Shown here piece by piece: positions 17,743 to 30,171 of a stretch of 64,000 nucleotides of DNA (positions are counted from its first letter, which is position 1; each line of letters opens with the position of its first letter). This stretch comes from Deinococcus actinosclerus (GTDB lineage Bacteria; Deinococcota; Deinococci; Deinococcales; Deinococcaceae): assembly GCF_001507665.1 (NCBI RefSeq), contig NZ_CP013910.1:2665501-2729500 (forward strand). Direction: 5' to 3'. Under the pieces are notes generated by a model. The model was not told where the DNA came from. It saw nothing but the letters and a program-made list of their open reading frames with translations, and ran no database searches. The position numbers and the translations under genes were made by a program.

Positions 17743-17991
17743 AAGACTCCCTATTGTGGCGGGTGACGTGTCTCGTCACCGTCAGTTGCGCTGGGTTTCG
17801 CTGCACGCGACATGGACGGCAGGGCGAACCTACCGTCCGAGAATTCCTGTGCGGGTGAGTGGGGGTGCGCCTCTCGCTGCACTTCGCGTCAACCGGGAAA
17901 GCGCCGCTTGCTGCTGCGTTCCGCGAGAGACCCACCTGCTTCCTGCTCGCTCCGCTCGGATCTCGGGGCCCGGAGGGCCCCTCGACCGGAA

Positions 17992-18462
<471 letters not shown>

Positions 18463-18598
18463 GGTTGACTCCCTTGAGGCTCAGGTCCCACACGCGGTGG
18501 GGTGAGCGCGCGCACTTCAGGCGCGAATATGCTGCTTCATTGGCATCACCCCTGTGGGGGATGGGTTCGGGCGTGCGCCGCGGTGCGGCGCGGCGGCC

Positions 18599-19000
<402 letters not shown>

Positions 19001-19213
19001 GGGAAATCACTCCTCATCTGGTTCGGCCGCAGCGCGCCGGGTGGCGGCGCGGGCCGGGGGGCGGGTGGCCACCCACGCGTACGGGGCGGCACTGGGTTGA
19101 CTCATGCGGGCTTGGAGGTGATCACGCACCACTCGGGGCTGCGCGCGCCGGTGGTGGCATGCCGAAAAACCCCCCTGGTGCAACCCGGTACCGGGGCAGT
19201 TTTCAACCTTGAA

Positions 19214-19243
19214 AGCATACGCCTTCCCCGCAGGCCAGTGCAA
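19214..19243 (-). promoter_or_regulatory. Promoter of the str operon
   Basis: On the minus strand TTGCAC (19238-19243) and TATGCT (19214-19219) have an 18-base spacer. The start near 19207 gives a leader of about 207 bases before rpsL. The gene-free stretch 19001-19327 holds this leader and promoter and, on the plus strand, a TATGCT (19290-19295) that may serve the tRNA gene. Confidence 0.6.
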
Positions 19244-19324
19244 GCGGGACGTGAAGCCCCGGGAGTAGCGCGCCGCGGGAAGGGCGTGCTATGCTCCCCG
19301 TCACCCGTTCAGGCAATCATCAGG

Positions 19325-19418
<94 letters not shown>

Positions 19419-19425
19419 CAGAAAG

Positions 19426-19455
19426 CCCCCAGGTCAACGCCTGGGGGTTCTTCAT
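19426..19455 (+). terminator. Terminator after tRNA-Ser
   Basis: Perfect 8-bp stem CCCCCAGG (19426-19433) and CCTGGGGG (19440-19447), then TTCTTCATT, nine bases after the tRNA. Confidence 0.75.
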
Positions 19456-19474
19456 TGCCTTAGGAGGCAGGCCG

Positions 19475-19906
19475 TCAATTGAGGCGCAGGCCGCGCCAGT
19501 GTTGCAGGAGCGCCGCCTCCCGCGCGGCGTGCAGGACCGCCCCGTGGGCTTCGCGCTGCGCGGCAGCAGAGAGGGGCAGGAACAGCGCGTCATACAGCGC
19601 CTGCCCGGCGCGGGTGAGGTTCACAAGTTCGTCCCGCCACGCCTGCGCGCCCGCCGGCTGCCAGCCCTGCGGGTCGGTCGGGTCGCTGAGCAGCGCGTGC
19701 GGGTCGGCGAGGCGCAGCGCGGTGAGTTCCAGCGTGTGCCGCAGCGCCATGACCCGCCCGGCCAAGCCAGGGGCCGCGCGCAGGTCGTCCAGGGTCAGGG
19801 CGTGTGCGGCGCGCAGCAGACCGTCGCCAGGTGCGCTGAACAGGCCCGACAGGCCGTCCGGGCCGTACAGCACCTCACGCAGGGTTTCACGCAGCAGGTC
19901 CGGCAT
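19475..19906 (-). CDS. Hypothetical protein, possibly DinB-like helical fold
   Basis: 143 aa from ATG 19906 (MPDLLRETLREVLYGPDGLS). The earlier ATG at 19933 would add nine residues. TACTGT ends six bases before ATG 19906, as in a leaderless Deinococcus transcript. The protein is mostly helical and Ala/Leu-rich with no clear metal-binding His triad, so a DinB relation is only a loose impression. It converges on the tRNA-Ser terminator. Confidence 0.6.
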   Translation of the reverse strand: MPDLLRETLREVLYGPDGLSGLFSAPGDGLLRAAHALTLDDLRAAPGLAGRVMALRHTLELTALRLADPHALLSDPTDPQGWQPAGAQAWRDELVNLTRAGQALYDALFLPLSAAAQREAHGAVLHAAREAALLQHWRGLRLN

Positions 19907-19983
19907 CGCCGCACAGTACGTCACTTGACCCATGTGCGTTCCGGGGGCGGCCGGTACGCTGCGGGCATGCGTCAGGAAACCCC

Positions 19984-20805
19984 ATGCCAGGGAACAGCGT
20001 GAGCGAGGCCGACATCATCGCCCGGACGGACACACCGCGCACCCGCGCGACCCTGGCGGGCGACCTGCGCCGCCTGGGCGTGCAGCCGGGCGACACGCTG
20101 ATCGTGCACGCCAGCCTCAGCAGCCTGGGCTGGGTGGCGGGCGGCGCGGCAGCCGTCGTGCAGGCGCTTCAGGACGCGGTCGGGCCGCAGGGCACCCTGG
20201 TCGTGCCGACCTTCACCCTGAACCTGACCGACCCGGCCGGGTGGGGCCGGACGAAGGTGCCCCAGGCGTGGTGGCCGGTCATCCGAGCCGCGTTGCCCGC
20301 CTTCGACCCGGCGGTGACGCCCAGCCGGGGCATGGGCTGCGTCGCGGAGACGCTGCGGACGTGGCCGGGCGCGCGGCGCAGCGACCACCCGCACAGCTCG
20401 TTCGCCGCATGGGGCCGCCACGCCGAGCACGTCACGGCGGATCACCCGCTGGCGTTCTCGCTGGGCGAGGGCTCGCCCCTGGCCCGCGTGTACGACCTGA
20501 ACGGCCGGGTGCTGCTGCTGGGCACCGACGTGAACACCAGCCTGCACCTCGCGGAGGTGCGCGCCGGGCAGCGGCCCACCGTGCCCTTCAGCGGCCCGGT
20601 CCTGGCCGGGGGTGAGCGGCGCTGGGTGACCTTCGACGAGGCGGACTACCACGAGCAGGCCTTCCCGCCCGTCAAGGCGGCGTTCGAGGCGACCGGCGCG
20701 GTGACTGTTGGACAGGTCGGTTCCGCGACTGCCAAGTTGATGTCGCAGCGCGCCCTGGTGGACTTCGCCACGAGGTGGTGGCGCGACGGGATGACCGAAG
20801 CATAG
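19984..20805 (+). CDS. AAC(3) family N-acetyltransferase
   Basis: 273 aa. It belongs to the Antibiotic_NAT / aminoglycoside 3-N-acetyltransferase fold: DTLIVHASLSSLGWVAGG, VVPTFT, RSDHPHSSFAAWG and LLLGTDVNTSLHLAE are the family signatures, including the catalytic histidine region near HPHSS. Chromosomal members often act on unknown substrates, so resistance should not be assumed. ATG 19984 has AGGA 6 bases upstream, and TACGCT (19955-19960) is a likely -10. A GTG at 19999 is an alternative start. Confidence 0.85.
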   Translation: MPGNSVSEADIIARTDTPRTRATLAGDLRRLGVQPGDTLIVHASLSSLGWVAGGAAAVVQALQDAVGPQGTLVVPTFTLNLTDPAGWGRTKVPQAWWPVIRAALPAFDPAVTPSRGMGCVAETLRTWPGARRSDHPHSSFAAWGRHAEHVTADHPLAFSLGEGSPLARVYDLNGRVLLLGTDVNTSLHLAEVRAGQRPTVPFSGPVLAGGERRWVTFDEADYHEQAFPPVKAAFEATGAVTVGQVGSATAKLMSQRALVDFATRWWRDGMTEA

Positions 20806-21109
20806 CCATCTGCCATCAGCTATCGACCTGCACCTACGTCAGGTGGCCGATGCGCCCCCGATCGCCTGCCCCGTACCCTGGGGGCACGATGATCAAGAAT
20901 TTCAAGTGAACCCACACGTTTGCCCCTGACCTGCGGCGCTAAACTGACGTCAATGCAGGCATGGCCGCGCCCCCAGTTCCAGCGTGAAAGCTGGGCGGGG
21001 CTGCTGACGGCCCGGCAGTGTGCCCTTCACCTCTCTCCCCTGTTCTGCTCTGCCCTCCCGGCGGGTGGAACGGGGCCAGTATTCAAGGAAGTGACCAGCT
21101 ATCGATAAA
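20806..21109 (+). other. Gene-free stretch between the AAC(3)-type gene and hflX
   Basis: No convincing gene on either strand. It begins with a fragment of the GCCATCTGCCATC type seen at other gene junctions here. A small CACCT/AGGTG hairpin lies near 20830. TAAACT near 20940 could be a -10 for hflX, but its -35 spacing is poor. The last 25 bases hold AAGGA ahead of the hflX start. Confidence 0.4.
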
Positions 21110-22819
<1,710 letters not shown>

Positions 22820-22917
22820 CGGACCTGCTCCGCAGGAGAGTGGACGTCACGGGGCGCCCACCCTCTCCCCTTTTGTGTGGACGCGCGGGGCAGGCGGCAG
22901 GCGGCACACTGCGCGCT

Positions 22918-23847
22918 GTGCGTGTCCACCTGCCTGCCCTGCCGCTCCTGACGCCGGTCCTCGTGGCGATCGGCTGGGCGCTGGGTGAGCTGATCGGCGA
23001 GCGGACGCTGCCCACCCTGCTGCTCGCCTACGTCCCGCCGCTGCTGTGGGTGCTGCTGTGCCTGCCGGCGCTGGCCTGGGCGGCGTGGCGTGGCCGGGGG
23101 CGCGGCGTGGCGCTGGCCGCGCTGCTGCTGGCGGCCTGGGCTGCGGGTTTCCTCCACTGGCGGCCGCAGCAGGCGGGCGGGCTGCGGGTGGTGACCTTCA
23201 ACGTGCTGGGCGGCGAGCGCATCACCCCGGCCGAACTGGGCGCGAGGCTGCGCGCCCTGAATGCCGACGTGATCCTCCTTCATGAAGCCCGCTTTCACGA
23301 CCCTGCCTTCGAGGCGCAGCTGCGGGCCGCACTGCCCGGTTACCGCGCCGTGCGCGCGCAGGAGGTCCTGACCCTCACCCGGCTGCCGCTGCTGGGCACC
23401 GACACGCGCCCCCTGCCGGGTCTGAACCGCGCCGCGCTGGTGACCCGCCTGCGCTGGGAGGGCCACCCGCTGACGGTCGTGAACGCCCATCCGGGTGCCG
23501 TGCAGGTCAGTGCCGCCCTGCGCGACCCGGCCCGGCTGCGCCGCTCCCGCGACCTGCGCGCCGCGCAGCTGGACGTCCTGACCGCCCTGACGCGCCGCAC
23601 GCCCGGCCCCCTGATTCTGGGCGGCGACCTGAACACCCCGCCGCGAGGACCGGCGTACCGGGCGCTGCGGCAGGCGGTCGGCCCCGACGCCTTTCAGCGT
23701 GCCGGGCGCGGCCCCGGCTGGACGTACCCCGGCCTGGGCCTGCGCATCGACCACCAGTTCAGTCGCGGCCTGCGCGCCTCCCGCGCCCGCGTGCTCCCGT
23801 GGACCCTCAGCGATCACCGACCCCTGCTGGTCGAGTACCGACCCTGA
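22918..23847 (+). CDS. Endonuclease/exonuclease/phosphatase family membrane protein
   Basis: 309 aa from GTG 22918; CACACT lies 8-13 bases upstream in leaderless style. Residues 5-75 hold two or three membrane segments, and the catalytic fold faces away after them: VVTFNVLGGE, LLHEARF (metal-binding Glu), NAHPG, GGDLNTPP and a terminal SDHRPLL with the catalytic Asp-His. The family splits phosphodiesters in nucleic acids or lipids; the substrate is not predictable. An earlier ATG at 22840 would overlap poorly conserved DNA. Confidence 0.85.
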   Translation: MRVHLPALPLLTPVLVAIGWALGELIGERTLPTLLLAYVPPLLWVLLCLPALAWAAWRGRGRGVALAALLLAAWAAGFLHWRPQQAGGLRVVTFNVLGGERITPAELGARLRALNADVILLHEARFHDPAFEAQLRAALPGYRAVRAQEVLTLTRLPLLGTDTRPLPGLNRAALVTRLRWEGHPLTVVNAHPGAVQVSAALRDPARLRRSRDLRAAQLDVLTALTRRTPGPLILGGDLNTPPRGPAYRALRQAVGPDAFQRAGRGPGWTYPGLGLRIDHQFSRGLRASRARVLPWTLSDHRPLLVEYRP

Positions 23848-23927
23848 AGCCCGCTTCATGCACCTCGGGGGTTTATCGCACCCTGGCGCGGCACACTGAC
23901 GGTCATTCCCACTCAGGAGGTGCCCCG

Positions 23928-24134
23928 ATGACTGGACCGTACGACCGTCCGCCCGCCCCCGCATCCGAACCCACCGACATGCCCACGCCGATGCCCGAGC
24001 AGATGCCCGGCACCGGTGACAGCGGCCCCGTGATGGACCCCCCGGTGAACCCGGATACCCCCGGGATGCCCGAGCCGCACCCCACGCCCAATCCGGACAC
24101 GCCCGGCATGCCGGAGCCGATGCCCGCGATGTAA
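23928..24134 (+). CDS. Small proline-rich protein with internal repeat
   Basis: 68 aa. A strong AGGAGGTG lies 5 bases before ATG 23928. More than a quarter of residues are Pro, and the segment [10 protein letters not shown] occurs twice (about residues 41-50 and 55-64), with MP and TP pairs throughout. No signal peptide or known domain; probably disordered. Function unknown. The good ribosome site and separate position argue that it is real. Confidence 0.65.
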   Translation: MTGPYDRPPAPASEPTDMPTPMPEQMPGTGDSGPVMDPPVNPDTPGMPEPHPTPNPDTPGMPEPMPAM

Positions 24135-24151
24135 AGCGGTTTCAGTGTTTG

Positions 24152-24198
24152 AGGGTCGAAGAGTCCAAGGCGATGAATTCCTTGGACCCTTCGACCCT
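24152..24198. repeat. 19-bp inverted repeat between convergent genes
   Basis: AGGGTCGAAGAGTCCAAGG (24152-24170) and its near-perfect complement (24180-24198), 18 of 19 matching, around a 9-base loop. It lies between convergent genes, where it could end transcription on both strands, although it has no T run. It may equally be a member of an intergenic repeat family. Confidence 0.75.
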
Positions 24199-24205
24199 TT
24201 GACCC

Positions 24206-24895
24206 TTAGAGGGTGTGGCCGTACTCCTTCAGCCACGCCCGGTGCGCCGGCCAGCCGGGCATCAGCCGGGTGACGTGCGCCCAGTAACGTGCGGAGTGGT
24301 TCAGTTCGAGCAGGTGCGCGGCCTCGTGCAGCGCGACGTAGTGCAGGACCTCAGTGGGCGCGCGGGTCAGTTTCCAGTGCAGGCGGATACTCCCGTCGGC
24401 CGAGCAGCTGCCCCAGCGGGTGCGGGTATCGCTGATATGCACGCCGCTCAGGCGGTCGGCTGCGCCGAGCCTCGCCGCGTACTCCTGCACCAGCGTGCGG
24501 TAGGGGGCGGCGCAGGCGCGGCGCGTCCAGGCGGTCAGGGACGTCTCGGCATTCTGGGCGGGCAGGTGCAGGGTGGTCCCGTCACGTTCCGGGCGGGTGC
24601 GGGTCGCGTCCAGGTGCAGGGTCAGGTCCTGTCCCAGGAAGGGGACGCGCTGTCCGGTCTGCGGGGCGGGGCGCTGCGGGGGCCGGGCAGCGTACCCGGC
24701 GAGGTGCCCGGCGACCCAGTCGCGGCGGGCGTCCAGAATGTCGCGCAGCTGGGACAGCGGAACGCGGGTCGGGGCGAAGAGCGTCACGGCGCCCGGCGTG
24801 ACCTGCACCGCCACCGTGCGCCTCCGGGCGCTGCGTCTGATCTGCACGGGTACGCCCGCGACCTCCCATCCCGTCATGCCCCCAGGAAAGCGCAT
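24206..24895 (-). CDS. YgjP-like metallopeptidase domain protein
   Basis: 229 aa from ATG 24895 (AGGTG 4 bases upstream). ATG 24877 (MTGWEVAGVP) is an equally plausible start. It has IRRSARRRTVAVQV near the N-terminus, TRWGSCSADGSIRLHWKL, and the zinc motif HEAAHLLELNHS near residue 182 with the third ligand downstream. This is the YgjP/DUF45 (WLM-like) family, thought to be a zinc peptidase. Cytoplasmic; no signal peptide. Confidence 0.88.
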   Translation of the reverse strand: MRFPGGMTGWEVAGVPVQIRRSARRRTVAVQVTPGAVTLFAPTRVPLSQLRDILDARRDWVAGHLAGYAARPPQRPAPQTGQRVPFLGQDLTLHLDATRTRPERDGTTLHLPAQNAETSLTAWTRRACAAPYRTLVQEYAARLGAADRLSGVHISDTRTRWGSCSADGSIRLHWKLTRAPTEVLHYVALHEAAHLLELNHSARYWAHVTRLMPGWPAHRAWLKEYGHTL

Positions 24896-24992
24896 GGGGC
24901 ACCTGGGTGTGGTGAGCCCCGTCACGCCCTGGCATCGCAAGGGGGCGCACCGGGTCTCCCCAGTGCGCCCCGCCTCCGACTGGCAGCGCCCC

Positions 24993-25856
24993 TTACAGCT
25001 GGTTGTAGTTCACGTTGAAGGTGTCGCAGCCGTTCGGGTTGCCGCTCTTGAAGCCGGTCATGAACCACTTGACGCGCTGCGCGGCGCTGCCGTGCGTGAA
25101 GGAGTCGGGGGCGACGTAGCCCTGACCCTGCCGCTGGAGGTTGTCGTCGCCGATGGCCTCGGCGGTCGCCACGGCTTCCTGCACGTCCGCCTGGGTGATC
25201 TTGGCGTCCTGCTGGGTCTTGTTGCCCCACACCCCGGCGAAGCAGTCGGCCTGGAGTTCCAGGCGCACGCTGTAGCTGTTCGCCTCGGCCTCGGTACGGG
25301 CGCTGCGCTGACGGCGCTCGACCTGATCGCTGATGCCCAGTTCGTTCTGCACGTGGTGGCCGACCTCGTGGGCGATCACGTAGGCGTACGCGAAGTCGCC
25401 ACCACCACCCAGCTGGCGGTCCATCTGCGTGAAGAAGCTGGTATCGAGGTAGATCGTCTGATCGGCCGGGCAGTAGAAGGGCCCGACCGCGCTGTTGGCC
25501 TGCCCGCAGCCGGTCGCCGTGCCGCGCACATAGCGCACGAGGCGAGGGTCGTTGTAGGTCCGCCCGGCCTGCTTGAAGACGTCGTCCCACACGAGGTTGG
25601 TGTTGCGGTAGATCTGATTGACGAACTGGTACGCCTCGTCGTTCGCGGCGGGCTGCGTCTGGTTGCTCTGACTCTGAGTCTGCGTGTCGTTCCCGCCGCC
25701 CAGGATGTCACCCGGGTTGATGCCGAAGAACATGGCGATCAGGGCGATGATCAATCCGCCCACGCCGCCCACGGCAATGCCGCCGCCGGGCAGCCCTCCA
25801 CCGCCACTGCGATTTTCTGCGTTCCCACCACTGCCGGGAAGATTCTTCCAGTCCAT
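24993..25856 (-). CDS. Neutral zinc metallopeptidase (YpfJ/KPN_02809 family)
   Basis: 287 aa. Starts [12 protein letters not shown] at ATG 25856; an upstream frame from 25901 is not needed. A Gly-rich N-terminal stretch is followed by one membrane segment (about residues 27-45) and a Gln/Asn-rich linker. The peptidase domain has the zinc motif HEVGHHVQ near residue 163, with the paired Cys of TGCGQ and PFYCP before it and [10 protein letters not shown] after. It is probably membrane-anchored with the enzyme outside. Confidence 0.93.
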   Translation of the reverse strand: MDWKNLPGSGGNAENRSGGGGLPGGGIAVGGVGGLIIALIAMFFGINPGDILGGGNDTQTQSQSNQTQPAANDEAYQFVNQIYRNTNLVWDDVFKQAGRTYNDPRLVRYVRGTATGCGQANSAVGPFYCPADQTIYLDTSFFTQMDRQLGGGGDFAYAYVIAHEVGHHVQNELGISDQVERRQRSARTEAEANSYSVRLELQADCFAGVWGNKTQQDAKITQADVQEAVATAEAIGDDNLQRQGQGYVAPDSFTHGSAAQRVKWFMTGFKSGNPNGCDTFNVNYNQL

Positions 25857-26008
25857 ACCCTGCCCCTTTTGACTCCGCGTGAATTCGGCCAGTGCGGGCA
25901 CGGGTGCGCCACGTGATCCGCTGTGCCGTTGATGCCTTTATTGTAGGAAGGGGTACGTGCTGGACGTCTGATCTCACCTTTAGGCTTTGCAGTGGAGACG
26001 TTGAGGCT

Positions 26009-26310
26009 TCAGCCCAGCCGCTTCAGGTACGCCGCGCCGCGCGGGGTCAGGCGCAGCAGGTGCAGGGGGGTTCGGTGCTGTCGGCGTTGCGGCACATACT
26101 TTTCAGGGCGCAGGGGCCGCAGGCGCAGCTGTCCTGCTGCGGGGCGGCGTCCTGCACGTACCCGCCCGAGCGGAGGGTGCGCAGCATGCCGCTCAGGGCG
26201 TCCGGGGTGCTGCCCAGCGCGCGGGCGAGTTCGTCCGGGGTGCGCGGCTGGATGCCGATGGCGTGCAGCAGCGCGCCCAGCGGGCTGGCGGGGGGGCGGG
26301 CAGCGGTCAC
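26009..26310 (-). pseudogene. feoC: FeoC-like regulator, frameshifted near its C-terminus
   Basis: Starts at GTG 26310, overlapping the feoB stop as GTGA. Residues 1-60 form a winged-helix segment ([20 protein letters not shown]), followed by the cysteine cluster [12 protein letters not shown], the iron-sulfur-type signature of FeoC. As read, it stops at 26047 (87 aa, ending PPCTCCA). A run of six G (26065-26070) is one short: with seven, the protein would continue [18 protein letters not shown] to a stop at 26009, a natural winged-helix end. The lesion or error is therefore in the homopolymer. Confidence 0.75.
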
Positions 26311-28535
26311 AGGACGGCCCGGGCGAGCTGGTACACGAGGAACGCGGCGATCCAGGCGGTGGCGAGCTGGTACGCGACGGTCGTCCACGCGAATCGGCGC
26401 CCGTGTTCCTGCGCCAGCGCGCCCACCGTGGCGATGCATGGGGTGTACAGCAGCACGAACACGAGGTAGCTCAGGCCGCTGGCGGGCGTGAACGCGCGGG
26501 CCAGGGCGGTGGCCAGGGGGGTGTTCAGGTCCCCGGTGGCGTCGGCGTTCAGGCTGGGCAGCGCGAGGATGGTGGGAAGGGCGCTGACGCTGGCGACCAC
26601 GGCGTCCCAGGTGGCCCTGCCCGCCTGCACGACGCCGTCCACGAGCCCGAGGGGAGCAGGGCGGGCGGCCTGTTCCCCCAGGTAGATCTGCCCGAGGGTC
26701 CCGACGACGACCTCCTTGGCGATGAAGCCGGGCACGAGCGCGCCGGTCGCCTGCCACGTGCCGAAGCCCAGCGGCGCGAAGATCGGGGACATGGCCTGAC
26801 TGACGCGCCCGAACAGGCTGTCCTGCGGGGCAACCGTGGCGAAGCTGGCGCCGCTCACGGCAGGAATGGCGAGCAGCAGCCACACGCCCGCGACGGTGGC
26901 CAGCACCGTGGTGCGGGCGCGCTTAGCGAAGCTGGCGGTGCGGCGCCACGCGTGCTTCCACAGGACCTGCGCGGTGGGGAAGCGGTACGGGGGGAGTTCC
27001 AGCAGCACGCCGCTGCCCTCGGCAGGGTAGCTGGTGCGGCGCAGCACGAACGCGAAGGCCAGGGCGACCAGCATGCCCAGGGTGTACATGGCCCACACGA
27101 GCAGGCTGGCCTGCCGGGGAAACAGCGCGGCGGCGAACACCACGTACACCGGCAGCCGCGCCGAGCAGCTCATGAACGGCAGGATCATGCTGACGAGCAG
27201 GCGGTCGCTGCGGCGTTCCAGGGTGCGGGTGGCGTACACGGCGGGCACGTTGCACCCGAAGCCCAGGATCAGGGGGATGAACGCGCGGCCGTCCAGGCCG
27301 ACGCTGCGCATGGCACGGTCCATCAGGAATGCCGCGCGGGCCATGTAGCCGCTGTCTTCCAGGAAGCTCATGGCGAGGTACAGCACGAGCAGGGTGGGCA
27401 GGAAGCTCAGGACGGTGCCCACGCCGGGAATGATCGCGCCGGTCACGAGGTCGCGGGCCAGCGGGAACCACGCCAGGGCGGCGCTGGCCCAGCCGGTCAG
27501 GGTGTCCTGGAGGGGGCCGCCGATCAGGTCCACGAAGGGCGCGGCGACCGTGAAGGTCAGGCGGAATACCAGCAGCACGAGCGCCAAGAAGAGCGGGATG
27601 CCCAGCCAGGGGTGCAGCGCCAGCGCGTCCAGGCGTTCGGTGACGGTGCGCCGCGCCTGGGCCTGTGGAGCGGCGGCGCGGGCGATGTCCCCGGCCAGCG
27701 CGTAGCGCGCCTCGGCGATCTCGATCAGCGGGTCGAAACCCTGGGTGTCCAGTTCGCGCAGCTGCGCGTCGGCGGCCTGCACGAGCGCCGCGTGCCCGGT
27801 GGCGTTCAGGCGGCCGCGCACGCTGGGGTCGCCCTCCAGCAGCGTCAGGGCCAGGTAGCGGTGCGCGTGGGGGGGCAGGGTGTCCACGCCGACCATGCGG
27901 GCGGTCAGGGCCTCCACGGCCAGTTCGATGGCCTCGGGGTAACGCACGCCGATGCCCAGCGTGGCGTGGCCCAGGGCGCCGTCGAGCACGGCGTCCGTGC
28001 CGCGTGCGCGACTGGCGACCGTCTCGACGACCGGCACGCCCAGCAGGCGCGACAGCGCGCGGGAGTCCACCTGCACGCCCTTCTCGCGCGCCTCATCCAC
28101 GAGGTTCAGGGCCACGGCGACCGGCAGGCGGTAGTCCATGAGCTGGAGCGTCAGGTAGAGGTTGCGCTCCAGGTTCCCCGCGTCCAGGACGTTCAGCACG
28201 GCGTCCGGGGCCTCGTCGAGCAGCGCGGTGCGGGTGATGAGTTCCTCGGGGGTATGCGGGCTCAGCGAGTACGCGCCGGGCAGGTCGAGGAGGTGCACGC
28301 GCCGCCCGGCGTGGTTCAGGTGCGCCTCGCGCTTCTCGACGGTCACGCCGCTCCAGTTGCCGACCTTCAGGTTGGTGCCGGCCAGGGCGTTGATCAGGGT
28401 CGTCTTGCCCACGTTGGGGTTCCCGACCACCACCACGCGCGGCTCCCGCGCGGCCTTCAGGCGAGCCAGGGTGTCGGCGCAGGCGGCCTCGTCGGGAATC
28501 AGGGTGGGGGGCCGGGTCACGGCGGGGGCGGTCAC
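26307..28535 (-). CDS. feoB: Ferrous iron transporter FeoB
   Basis: 742 aa. Plasma-membrane Fe(II) uptake protein. N-terminal G domain with G1 GNPNVGKTT (38-46), DLPGAYSL and NLVD. The middle region is followed by a membrane domain with two gate repeats ([28 protein letters not shown] and [13 protein letters not shown], with the conserved cysteines). GTG start, overlapping feoA by 4 bases and overlapped by feoC: a tight feoABC operon. Confidence 0.96.
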   Translation of the reverse strand: MTAPAVTRPPTLIPDEAACADTLARLKAAREPRVVVVGNPNVGKTTLINALAGTNLKVGNWSGVTVEKREAHLNHAGRRVHLLDLPGAYSLSPHTPEELITRTALLDEAPDAVLNVLDAGNLERNLYLTLQLMDYRLPVAVALNLVDEAREKGVQVDSRALSRLLGVPVVETVASRARGTDAVLDGALGHATLGIGVRYPEAIELAVEALTARMVGVDTLPPHAHRYLALTLLEGDPSVRGRLNATGHAALVQAADAQLRELDTQGFDPLIEIAEARYALAGDIARAAAPQAQARRTVTERLDALALHPWLGIPLFLALVLLVFRLTFTVAAPFVDLIGGPLQDTLTGWASAALAWFPLARDLVTGAIIPGVGTVLSFLPTLLVLYLAMSFLEDSGYMARAAFLMDRAMRSVGLDGRAFIPLILGFGCNVPAVYATRTLERRSDRLLVSMILPFMSCSARLPVYVVFAAALFPRQASLLVWAMYTLGMLVALAFAFVLRRTSYPAEGSGVLLELPPYRFPTAQVLWKHAWRRTASFAKRARTTVLATVAGVWLLLAIPAVSGASFATVAPQDSLFGRVSQAMSPIFAPLGFGTWQATGALVPGFIAKEVVVGTLGQIYLGEQAARPAPLGLVDGVVQAGRATWDAVVASVSALPTILALPSLNADATGDLNTPLATALARAFTPASGLSYLVFVLLYTPCIATVGALAQEHGRRFAWTTVAYQLATAWIAAFLVYQLARAVL

Positions 28536-28762
28536 GCGCGCACCCGGATCAGACGCAGGTCGTCTGCGCGCAGGGCCAGCAGCGTCGCGCCGACGCGCAA
28601 TTCCACCGGGTCACCCAGCGGGGCGCGGCGCACGACCGTGACGGGCGCGCCCCGCACGAAGCCCAGTTCCATCAGGCGGCGGCGCAGCGGGTGGGCGGGG
28701 TCGAGGGCCACGACATGCGCGGTCTGACCGGGCGCCAGTGAGTCGAGGGGCACATCCGGCAT
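28532..28762 (-). CDS. feoA: Ferrous iron transport protein A
   Basis: 76 aa. SH3-like cytoplasmic partner of FeoB. Starts [17 protein letters not shown] and has [20 protein letters not shown] and [17 protein letters not shown], the FeoA signature. ATG 28762 follows a TATACT -10 by 7 bases, so the mRNA is probably leaderless. First gene of feoABC. Confidence 0.94.
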   Translation of the reverse strand: MPDVPLDSLAPGQTAHVVALDPAHPLRRRLMELGFVRGAPVTVVRRAPLGDPVELRVGATLLALRADDLRLIRVRA

Positions 28763-28799
28763 ATACCCGAGTATACAGATACGGATTAACAGGAAGTAA
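28762..28799 (-). promoter_or_regulatory. feoABC promoter with palindrome over the -10
   Basis: Minus strand: -35 TTACTT (28794-28799), 18-base spacer, -10 TATACT (28770-28775), ATG at 28762. The palindrome TATACCCGAGTATA (28762-28775, arms of 5) covers the -10 and the start point. This is a sensible repressor site for an iron-dependent regulator (DtxR/MntR or Fur type), but which one is inference. Confidence 0.6.
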
Positions 28800-28802
28800 A
28801 GA

Positions 28803-28836
28803 GCGGCCGGCCCCACCACACCGGGGGACCGGCCGC
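28803..28836 (-). terminator. Hairpin after ddl
   Basis: GCGGCCGGCCCC (28803-28814) pairs with GGGG-CCGGCCGC (28824-28836, one bulged base). On the minus strand it is followed by TCTTTACTT. It ends ddl just before the feo promoter. Confidence 0.65.
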
Positions 28837-28852
28837 ACCCAGGTCAGATCAC

Positions 28853-29872
<1,020 letters not shown>

Positions 29873-30078
29873 GCGGCGCAGTATGCCACGCTCTTCTGCG
29901 CTACACACGATGCACAACAAGCGTCAGGGCAGCCGGGCACTCACAACACACCCCGTTCAGCCATATGGGACATGCATAAATATAGACAGCTGTCCGGAAA
30001 CCTCGCAGCCACGAAGTATCCCTGAAGACCGCCCCGCGCACCCGGACGAAAGTCACAACAATCCGTAAAGACCTGCGC

Positions 30079-30084
30079 TATGAT
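30079..30084 (+). promoter_or_regulatory. Likely -10 for the peptide-binding protein gene
   Basis: TATGAT, with ACAACA 18 bases upstream as a weak -35, about 88 bases before the ATG. The gap 29873-30171 also holds an AT-rich patch and the palindrome GACAGCTGTC (29985-29994), which could be an operator. Nothing else is seen in that gap. Confidence 0.4.
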
Positions 30085-30171
30085 GCCGCCGATCAACCCC
30101 TAGACAGCTCCCGCAAGACGCCCAGACGGGCGCCCTTGCTCACACTGTCAAAGTACCAACCTGGAGGATCA

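Noticed and set aside
17743..17991. TTGACG in the rpsG-fusA spacer as a promoter
   Set aside because: No acceptable -10 lies 16-18 bases downstream on the minus strand.
19967..20002. 11-codon ORF (MRQETPCQGTA) before the AAC(3)-type gene
   Set aside because: The gene's own ATG at 19984 has an AGGA site and a -10 upstream; the tiny ORF is most simply chance overlap.
19984..20805. Acquired antibiotic resistance gene
   Set aside because: Base composition matches its neighbours, there are no mobile elements, and chromosomal AAC(3)-fold enzymes often act on other substrates.
20914..21109. Small protein encoded just before hflX
   Set aside because: The open frame lacks a ribosome site and has an unremarkable composition; the region more likely holds the hflX promoter.
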